Assembly (NCBI GenBank): GCA_030597435.1
Contig: JAUVRV010000057.1
Span: forward strand, 1 to 10,369
Length of the DNA stretch: 10,369 nt
From: Gemmatimonadales bacterium
Lineage (GTDB): Bacteria; Gemmatimonadota; Gemmatimonadetes; Gemmatimonadales; GWC2-71-9
Reading direction: 5' to 3'
Shown: positions 5,727-10,369 of the stretch, one piece after another
Numbering within the stretch: the first letter of the stretch is position 1
Layout: each line of letters starts with the position of its first letter
Notes under the pieces: model-generated
Database searches by the model: none
The model's input: the letters and a program-made list of their open reading frames with translations, nothing else
What the model was told of the DNA's origin: nothing
Translations under genes and position numbers: made by a program

Positions 5727-7159
5727 GACGTATCCACGAATGATCGGATCCAAGTAGAGAATAATCCTACTCCGATGGCGATAACCGTTCCCAACGGCAC
5801 GTACCAGGGCCAGGCGAGGTCCGCAAATGGGCCCGGCTTCAGCAGCACGATCAGGAGCATTGCCCCCGTTGCTGTCACGATTGTCACTATTGCGTCGAAC
5901 TGCTGCACCTTCGGTGAGATTCCGCCCAAGATGTACGTCCCCAGGAGGCCGCCATATGTGATCGACGCTATCGACAAGGCGAGTACCACGACAGGTTGGT
6001 CGTTCGATTGAAATGCCAGCGCCCCACCAGCAAGCACTACGGCCCAGCCGAGCGTCGTCCAGCGTCCCACAAAAAGCAATTTGCGGGCATCACGCGTCCC
6101 GGTGAGGGGAGCATAGAAGTCGTAGGTCGCAGCCGATGCCAGGGAGTTCAGCGAGGAACTCACCGTACTCATCGCGGCAGCGAAGATACCGGCGATGACC
6201 AATCCTGAAAGCCCAGCTGGCAGCAGGTCTACGATGAACGAAGGGAATAACTCGTCACTCGACAACGTCCCATTGTCGGCGCCTGCAGCCCAGATGAACG
6301 TCCCCACCAACAGGAAGATTGCGAATTGGACAATCACCAGTATGCCCGATCCCACTAGAGCCTTGCGGGCGTCGCTCAATGAGCGGGTGGACAACAACCG
6401 CTGCACCATGAGGTGGTCTGTCCCGTGAGAACCCGCAGACAGGAGAGCGCCTCCGATCAGGCCTCCCCAGAACGTGTACACCTTGGAAAAGGAGAACTCC
6501 CAATCGAATGTCCTCAGCTTGCCTGCCTCGAACGCATCGGACATCACGGTTCCGAAACCGCCGGCCAGACTGGCCGCAACTGCGATCGCCGCAAAGCCGG
6601 CCACCACATAGAGTCCCATCTGCATCACGTCGACCCAAATCACCGCCTTGATACCGCCGGCCAACGTGTATGCAAGTGTCACGGCGGCCACGATCACGAC
6701 ACACCAGAAGATCGACAACCCCGTTACGATATGGAGTGGTATCGCGGTGGCAAAAACGCGAACGCTGTCACCCATCGCTCGGATCGTCATAAAAACCGCT
6801 GACGCGAGCCTTCTCGTACCCGGGCCGAATCTGGTCTCGAGCCTGGTGTAGGCTGTCTCCTGCTCGCCGCGGAAAGAGCCTGGCAGGAGCCAAATCGACA
6901 CGCCGATGCGACCCACCAGGTACCCCAGAGGGAGTTGCAGGAACGTGAGATCACCCCGCGCCGCGATCCCAGGAATGGAGATGACGGTGATGGCCGACGT
7001 CTCGGTAGCGACCACCGATAGCATCACGGCCCACCAGGGTATGTCGCGCTGTCCTAGGAAATAGTCGCGGGCGTCATGCTGCTTCCGGGTGAAGTGGACA
7101 CCTATGGCGAGGACGGCGGCGAAGTAAACCGCCATCACGGCCAGATCTAGGCCGGTCAT
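5723..7159 (-). CDS. Sodium:solute symporter (SSS family), probable amino-sugar importer
   Basis: 478-residue polytopic protein of the SSS/SLC5 family with about 13 hydrophobic segments, using Na+ flow to import a small organic solute across the inner membrane. Family marks: WWAVMLSVVATETSAITVIS (42-61), the broken first core helix; GGIKAVIWVDVMQMGLYVV (168-186); GTDHLMVQRLLSTRSLSDARKA (246-267); and AAAMSTVSSSLNSLASAATYDFY (327-349), whose serines correspond to the Na2 site region. Length is typical. The stop overlaps the kinase start (ATGA), so the two proteins are likely made in fixed ratio; this pairing is the main hint that the substrate is a sugar or amino sugar. The ribosome site is weak, AGGG about 1 nt before ATG. 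Some SSS members carry sialic acid, others proline or glucose, so substrate is not readable from sequence alone. Confidence 0.92.
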   Translation of the reverse strand: MTGLDLAVMAVYFAAVLAIGVHFTRKQHDARDYFLGQRDIPWWAVMLSVVATETSAITVISIPGIAARGDLTFLQLPLGYLVGRIGVSIWLLPGSFRGEQETAYTRLETRFGPGTRRLASAVFMTIRAMGDSVRVFATAIPLHIVTGLSIFWCVVIVAAVTLAYTLAGGIKAVIWVDVMQMGLYVVAGFAAIAVAASLAGGFGTVMSDAFEAGKLRTFDWEFSFSKVYTFWGGLIGGALLSAGSHGTDHLMVQRLLSTRSLSDARKALVGSGILVIVQFAIFLLVGTFIWAAGADNGTLSSDELFPSFIVDLLPAGLSGLVIAGIFAAAMSTVSSSLNSLASAATYDFYAPLTGTRDARKLLFVGRWTTLGWAVVLAGGALAFQSNDQPVVVLALSIASITYGGLLGTYILGGISPKVQQFDAIVTIVTATGAMLLIVLLKPGPFADLAWPWYVPLGTVIAIGVGLFSTWIRSFVDTS

Positions 7160-7186
7160 GCCCTATGCCTGGCTGCGAAAACGAAA

Positions 7187-7210
7187 AGGGCCTGCGAACT
7201 AGCAGGCCCT
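7187..7210 (-). terminator. Rho-independent terminator of the Fe-S carrier gene
   Basis: GGGCCTGC (7188-7195) and GCAGGCCC (7202-7209) form a perfect 8-bp stem, nine with A7187-T7210, around a 6-nt loop. On the - strand it is followed by TTTTCGTTTT. It sits 29 bp past the Fe-S carrier stop and 28 bp before the symporter start, so it should separate the two transcripts. Confidence 0.87.
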
Positions 7211-7238
7211 CTTGTTGCCATAGTGGATCTCAACTGGA

Positions 7239-7601
7239 TCAGGCGGTGAATGATTCACCGCATCCGCATCCACCCGTTGAGTTCGGGTTGTTGAACGTAA
7301 AACCCGACGCCTGCATCGTGGATACGTAGTCGATCTCGGTACCGTTCAGGTACTGGGCGCTGAATGCATCGACGTAAATGCGCAAACCGTCTTGGTTCAC
7401 CGTCAAATCGTCGTCCATCGGACGCTCAGCGATTTCCAAGCCGTACTTGAAACCGGAGCATCCACCCGGCATGACTGACACTCGGAGCCCAGCTGTCTCC
7501 GCAGGAATATCCTGCTCCTTGATGAACGACTGAACTTGCTCGAGCGCTGCGTCGGTCACCTTGATGTCAACGGTGGCCTCGGGACGCTGTGTTGTACTCA
7601 T
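7239..7601 (-). CDS. A-type iron-sulfur cluster carrier (IscA/SufA/ErpA, HesB family)
   Basis: 120-residue cytoplasmic protein that would accept an Fe-S cluster from a scaffold and deliver it to apo-enzymes. The three cluster ligands are present: C48 in PGGCSGFKYGL, and C112 and C114 in the terminal GGCGCGESF. The spacings of 64 and 2 residues are the same as in E. coli IscA (C35, C99, C101). The start at 7601 was chosen over 7658 because GGAGG lies 7 nt upstream of the ATG on the - strand and the extra residues do not match the family. IscA, SufA and ErpA cannot be told apart here; no iscU, sufB or nifU is adjacent, so it stands alone. It has its own promoter and terminator, although genes of an apparently different pathway flank it on the same strand. 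Confidence 0.94.
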   Translation of the reverse strand: MSTTQRPEATVDIKVTDAALEQVQSFIKEQDIPAETAGLRVSVMPGGCSGFKYGLEIAERPMDDDLTVNQDGLRIYVDAFSAQYLNGTEIDYVSTMQASGFTFNNPNSTGGCGCGESFTA

Positions 7602-7626
7602 TACTTCACCTCCGTAGCGATCAAGG

Positions 7627-7655
7627 AACATAGAAGGGGCCCACCAGGTAGTCAA
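7627..7655 (-). promoter_or_regulatory. Sigma-70-type promoter of the Fe-S carrier gene
   Basis: On the - strand TTGACT (7655-7650) is followed after exactly 17 bp by TATGTT (7632-7627). Transcription would start near 7620, giving a leader of about 20 nt that contains the GGAGG ribosome site. Five of six -35 bases and four of six -10 bases fit the consensus. No IscR-like operator was recognised around it. Confidence 0.62.
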
Positions 7656-7690
7656 CACGGGAGGTGCAGAAACTGTTCCCCAGCAAGAAC

Positions 7691-7798
7691 TTATGATTTA
7701 CGATTTGCGATTTGGGGGCAGGCGTCAGCTTGGCGGCGGGTGACTTCGGACTGCACATCGCAAATCTGAAATCGCAAATCGCGAATCGTGCATCAGCC
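7691..7798. repeat. Inverted arrays of a degenerate 7-bp repeat (TTGCGAT / ATCGCAA)
   Basis: Left array: TTATGAT, TTACGAT, TTGCGAT (7691-7711), contiguous, 7 bp each. Right array in the opposite sense: ATCGCAA, ATCTGAA, ATCGCAA, ATCGCGA, ATCGTGC, ATCAGCC (7757-7798). CGATTTGCGATTT (7701-7713) and AAATCGCAAATCG (7769-7781) are a perfect 13-bp inverted pair. The pairing extends to 7692-7713 against 7769-7790, 22 positions with one mismatch and three G-T pairs, around a 55-nt GC-rich centre. On the - strand the structure begins right after the serine hydrolase stop and ends about 36 bp upstream of the Fe-S carrier promoter. There is no transposase or visible target duplication; a REP/MITE-like non-autonomous element or a slippage-made array are both possible. 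Confidence 0.8.
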
Positions 7799-8998
7799 GC
7801 TTCCCGCTCCCCGTTCCCCGTTCACCCTTCCCCGTCTTCTCAACCCCACAACCACCGAATCCGCTACCGGCCCCCGCAGCCCCAAGACTGCCCGGTTCTC
7901 GCGGGTCGGATGCACCCGGTTCGTCAGCAGGATCACGAACAGCTCGGCGTCGGGATCGATCCAGATACTGGTGCCAGTAAACCCTGTGTGTCCGAAGCTG
8001 GTCCGCGACATCATGGTACCTGCGGAGCTGCCGGTTTCCGAGGGCGTATCCCAGCCGAGCGCTCTGGTCGATCCTTCCGGTCCCGGCTGTCGGCTGGTGA
8101 AAGCCTGCACCAGGTCGGCGGGTAGGAATGGCTGGCTTTCGGCAGAGAGTCGACCGTGATACGCATCCAGCATCCAGATTGCGAATTTGGCGAGGTCGGG
8201 CACAATACTGAACAATCCGGCATGACCGGCAACACCCTCCAGCCTTGCCGCGTTCTCGTCATGCACTTCGCCCCTCACCACACCTTCCCGCCACGGGTCC
8301 AGTTCAGTGGGTGTGATGCGATTGATCCACTCTGATGGCGGCCGGTAGCGCGTCCACTCCATTCCCAGCGGTCCGAAAACACGGTCGGCCAGAAACACAT
8401 CGAGAGACGTGCCCGATACCTGTTCCACTATCAGTCCCAGGGTGATCGCGCCGAAATCGGAGTACACGTATCTCTCACCCGGAACACTCTGCAGGGTCGC
8501 TGCCATGACCGAATCGATCGCTTCATCTTTCGTTCCGGTCTCGAGGTGCAGTGGTCGCCAGCCTTCGAGTCCTGCGGTGTGAGTCAGCAAATGCCGAACC
8601 GTGACGTCTTCCTTGCCCGGGCCGGCGAATGCGGGGAGGTAGCCGTTCACTGGAGCGTCGAGGTCGATGGCTCCGTCTGCTACCAGTAACATCACGGCCG
8701 TCGTGAGCCCTATGACCTTGGTCAGGCTAGCCAGGTCATAGACGGTGCTGTCGTCGACCTGACGGGAATCGTCGTCGCCGTAGTGCCCAACGGCGACAAA
8801 CTCGACGGTATCGCGCAGCCCTACAGCCAGAACGGCGCCGGGAAACGCGTCTGCCTCCACGCTCGATTGCAGTAATGCGGTTGCAGGCTCCAGGCTCTCG
8901 CGATCCAATACCCAGTCCAGGCTGGTTTCCGAGTGACACTGGACTATCAAGAGGACCGGCAGTAACGGGGCCGGCGCCCTGCGAAGTCTGAACCTCAT
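7793..8998 (-). CDS. Exported serine hydrolase, beta-lactamase/AmiE-like fold
   Basis: 401-residue protein of the serine beta-lactamase / penicillin-binding-protein-like family. An N-terminal basic, hydrophobic export signal (1-20) ends in L-I-V-Q-C21, a possible but imperfect lipobox (Gln before Cys is unusual). Catalytic marks: S91-L-T-K94 (SxxK, nucleophile and base), Y179-S-D181 in the place of the YxN motif, and H337-T-G339 in the place of KTG. The start at 8998 was chosen over 9130 because it overlaps the nagZ stop as ATGA and opens directly with the signal. Bacillus AmiE (YbbE), an N-acetylmuramyl-L-alanine amidase of this fold, is encoded next to nagZ; in other bacteria a homologous domain is fused to NagZ. 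Amidase function here is inferred from that. An esterase or DD-peptidase remains possible. The last 10 or so residues (VNGERGAGSG) are encoded by the heptamer repeat and probably lie outside the fold. Confidence 0.88.
   Translation of the reverse strand: MRFRLRRAPAPLLPVLLIVQCHSETSLDWVLDRESLEPATALLQSSVEADAFPGAVLAVGLRDTVEFVAVGHYGDDDSRQVDDSTVYDLASLTKVIGLTTAVMLLVADGAIDLDAPVNGYLPAFAGPGKEDVTVRHLLTHTAGLEGWRPLHLETGTKDEAIDSVMAATLQSVPGERYVYSDFGAITLGLIVEQVSGTSLDVFLADRVFGPLGMEWTRYRPPSEWINRITPTELDPWREGVVRGEVHDENAARLEGVAGHAGLFSIVPDLAKFAIWMLDAYHGRLSAESQPFLPADLVQAFTSRQPGPEGSTRALGWDTPSETGSSAGTMMSRTSFGHTGFTGTSIWIDPDAELFVILLTNRVHPTRENRAVLGLRGPVADSVVVGLRRRGRVNGERGAGSG
7803..7837. repeat. Tandem 7-bp repeat, five units (CCCGTTC type), inside a coding end
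   Basis: CCCGCTC, CCCGTTC, CCCGTTC, ACCCTTC, CCCGTCT lie end to end. The second and third are identical. The array lies wholly within the last codons of the serine hydrolase gene and adjoins the inverted heptamer arrays with a 4-bp gap. Because 7 is not a multiple of 3, any gain or loss of a unit would change the protein's end. Confidence 0.72.
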
Positions 8999-10369
8999 TG
9001 ACGCATGAGGTTGATTCCAAAGCCTCGCGGGTATGCATCGGAGAGCGTGATGGGGAGCTTGCCGGTCACAGGTATCGCACCGACCAACGCACGCCCTACA
9101 GCCCGCTCGGTTGCTGGGAAATCGCTCCAAGCCAAGAGGTAAGCTCCGCCGAAACCCTCTACTTGATTCATCAGGTAGGGACTGCCCAGCGCGGCCAGTA
9201 CAGTAGGCTTCTGTCCGTCAGTGCTCGCAATCAGAGCGGCCAGCGAATCGGGCAACTGGATGTGCCCACGCCCGGCAATGAACCTCACTCCCATGGCAAA
9301 AACGACGCGGGGGCTTCCCTTGATCACTGCCCGGGCCGAGTCGTACGATGCCGCACCCGATGCGGGATAGAGCCGGAACGAATTCACCGTATCACCGTGT
9401 GATCTCAACTCTCCGATCAAGATGTTTCCGGCAGTGAGGTTCGTCTCCTCGGCGTAGGAGATGACCGCGGTGCGACCACGTTGATCGCGGAATTGGTCGA
9501 TGGGTCCCCTCTGTACCAACGTGAGCGACCGGTCCGCAATGTCGTTGGCTAGTTCCTGCAGGTCACGCCTGCCCACCGTTGTCGGAATGCTGTCCAACGA
9601 TGCCGTCCGCACGCTGAACAGCCCAGCCTCTCGCTTCAGGTCCAACATGCGGCGGACCGATGTGTCGAGGCGCTCCATCGTGATACGGCCCTCGGCAATG
9701 GCAGCAAGCATTGCGGTAATCGCGACCTTGGGATCGGCCGGGATCAGCAGGAGATCGCTTCCGGCCATGAAGGCACGTACCACAGTCTCCCCGACACCGT
9801 ACTTGCTCACGATTGCGCCCATGGTGAGCGCGTCGGTGACCACGAGACCGTCGAACCCGAGTGAGTCTCGCCGGAACCCGGTCATGATCGCAGGTGAGAA
9901 GGTCGCCGGCGGCGGATCGTCATCGCCGTCAATGCAGGGCATGGCCAGGTGTGCGGTCATCACCGCAGTCACTCCTGCATCGATCGCCGCCCTGAACGGT
10001 ACCAACTCGACCGTGTTCAGCTGATCCCAACAGGCGGTGACTACCGGCAGATCGATGTGTGAGTCAGACTTGGTGTCGCCGTGACCGGGGAAATGCTTTG
10101 CCGTTGTGAACAGACCGTATTCGCTGGCGCCGTGTACATACGCTGCGACCAACGCAGCCACCGCGTGCGGATCCTCACCGAACGAACGGGTGTTGATGAT
10201 AGGATTGTCGGGGTTGCTGTTCACGTCGGCGACCGGCGAGAACGTCATGTGGATGCCCACTGCCCGTGCTTCCAGGGCTGTGGCACGGCCCAGTTCGTAT
10301 GCGTCATTCACGTTGCCCGTTGCACCCAACGCCATTGCCATGGGGAATAACGTGCCACCCACCAGACGC
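8995..10369 (-). CDS. nagZ: GH3 beta-N-acetylhexosaminidase (NagZ type), 5' end outside window
   Basis: Glycosidase that removes beta-linked GlcNAc, in this family mainly from GlcNAc-MurNAc peptidoglycan fragments. The gene runs off the window end: the frame is open through 10368 and the first visible residues (RLVGGTLFPMAMALGATG) are already inside the GH3 barrel. About 100 or more N-terminal residues, including any signal peptide, are missing. Visible: PVADVNSNPDNPIINTRSFG; KHFPGHGDTKSDSH (codons from 10098), whose D-S-H (10065-10057) is the NagZ acid/base Asp-His dyad; and GLVVTDALTMGA with the nucleophile Asp at 9834-9832. The dyad separates NagZ from ordinary GH3 glucosidases. After about 265 visible residues a second alpha/beta domain follows, as in the two-domain Bacillus NagZ (YbbD), not the short E. 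coli form. It is translationally coupled to the serine hydrolase by ATGA. Confidence 0.93.
   Translation of the reverse strand, partial: RLVGGTLFPMAMALGATGNVNDAYELGRATALEARAVGIHMTFSPVADVNSNPDNPIINTRSFGEDPHAVAALVAAYVHGASEYGLFTTAKHFPGHGDTKSDSHIDLPVVTACWDQLNTVELVPFRAAIDAGVTAVMTAHLAMPCIDGDDDPPPATFSPAIMTGFRRDSLGFDGLVVTDALTMGAIVSKYGVGETVVRAFMAGSDLLLIPADPKVAITAMLAAIAEGRITMERLDTSVRRMLDLKREAGLFSVRTASLDSIPTTVGRRDLQELANDIADRSLTLVQRGPIDQFRDQRGRTAVISYAEETNLTAGNILIGELRSHGDTVNSFRLYPASGAASYDSARAVIKGSPRVVFAMGVRFIAGRGHIQLPDSLAALIASTDGQKPTVLAALGSPYLMNQVEGFGGAYLLAWSDFPATERAVGRALVGAIPVTGKLPITLSDAYPRGFGINLMRQ

Noticed and set aside
7691..7837. CRISPR array
   Set aside because: The units are 7 bp and contiguous, without unique spacers of regular length; no cas gene is near.
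7536..8125. Plus-strand open frames across the repeat region, with peptide like SQIANRASA
   Set aside because: They are translations of the heptamer arrays and of the antisense of two well-supported genes; no ribosome site and no family resemblance.
7793..8998. True antibiotic-resistance beta-lactamase
   Set aside because: The SxxK, YSD and HTG set with a nagZ neighbour fits cell-wall hydrolases of this fold better than class A or C beta-lactamases; nothing points to drug hydrolysis.
8999..9130. N-terminal extension of the serine hydrolase from 9130
   Set aside because: Overlaps nagZ coding sequence and would bury the export signal; ATG 8998 makes an ATGA overlap and opens on the signal.

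Overview
The window is about 60% GC and densely coded. It suggests a Gram-negative, outer-membrane bacterium that uses TonB energy coupling. The combination of a tonB-exbB-exbD-exbD-tonB cluster with a NagZ / serine hydrolase / SSS symporter / BadF-type kinase salvage group would fit Gemmatimonadota or a related lineage. That placement is a pattern judgement from gene content; no marker gene for taxonomy is present.

Left half, + strand. The window opens with a sensor histidine kinase (62-1273) whose periplasmic domain looks cut short at the N-terminus. A 213-bp gap follows, holding a weak hairpin and three 11-bp-spaced half-sites that resemble an OmpR/PhoB-type operator. Next comes an inner-membrane energy-transduction set: tonB-like (1487-2185), exbB (2252-2986), exbD (3024-3488) and a second exbD (3492-3923). 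A strong imperfect inverted repeat (3953-3993) separates these from a second TonB-like protein (4012-4767). That protein has an unusual Gly-rich linker and an apparent leaderless promoter. Together they would form a proton-driven ExbB/ExbD motor with two alternative TonB arms.

Right half, - strand, convergent with the left half at about 4768-4814. Read in transcription order it holds: a GH3 beta-N-acetylhexosaminidase of NagZ type (10369-8995, cut by the window end); an exported serine hydrolase of the beta-lactamase/AmiE type (8998-7793), overlapping nagZ by ATGA; a heptamer-repeat region (7691-7837); an IscA/ErpA-type Fe-S carrier (7601-7239) with its own promoter and terminator; a sodium:solute symporter (7159-5723); and a BadF-type amino-sugar kinase (5726-4815), overlapping the symporter by ATGA. 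Leaving out the Fe-S gene, the four others make a coherent route for salvage of peptidoglycan amino sugars: cut the GlcNAc-MurNAc link, remove the peptide, import the free sugar with Na+, and phosphorylate it.

The most unusual non-coding signal is at 7691-7837. Three sequence families there all have a strict 7-bp period. Two of them form a long inverted repeat, and the third encodes the C-terminal tail of the serine hydrolase.
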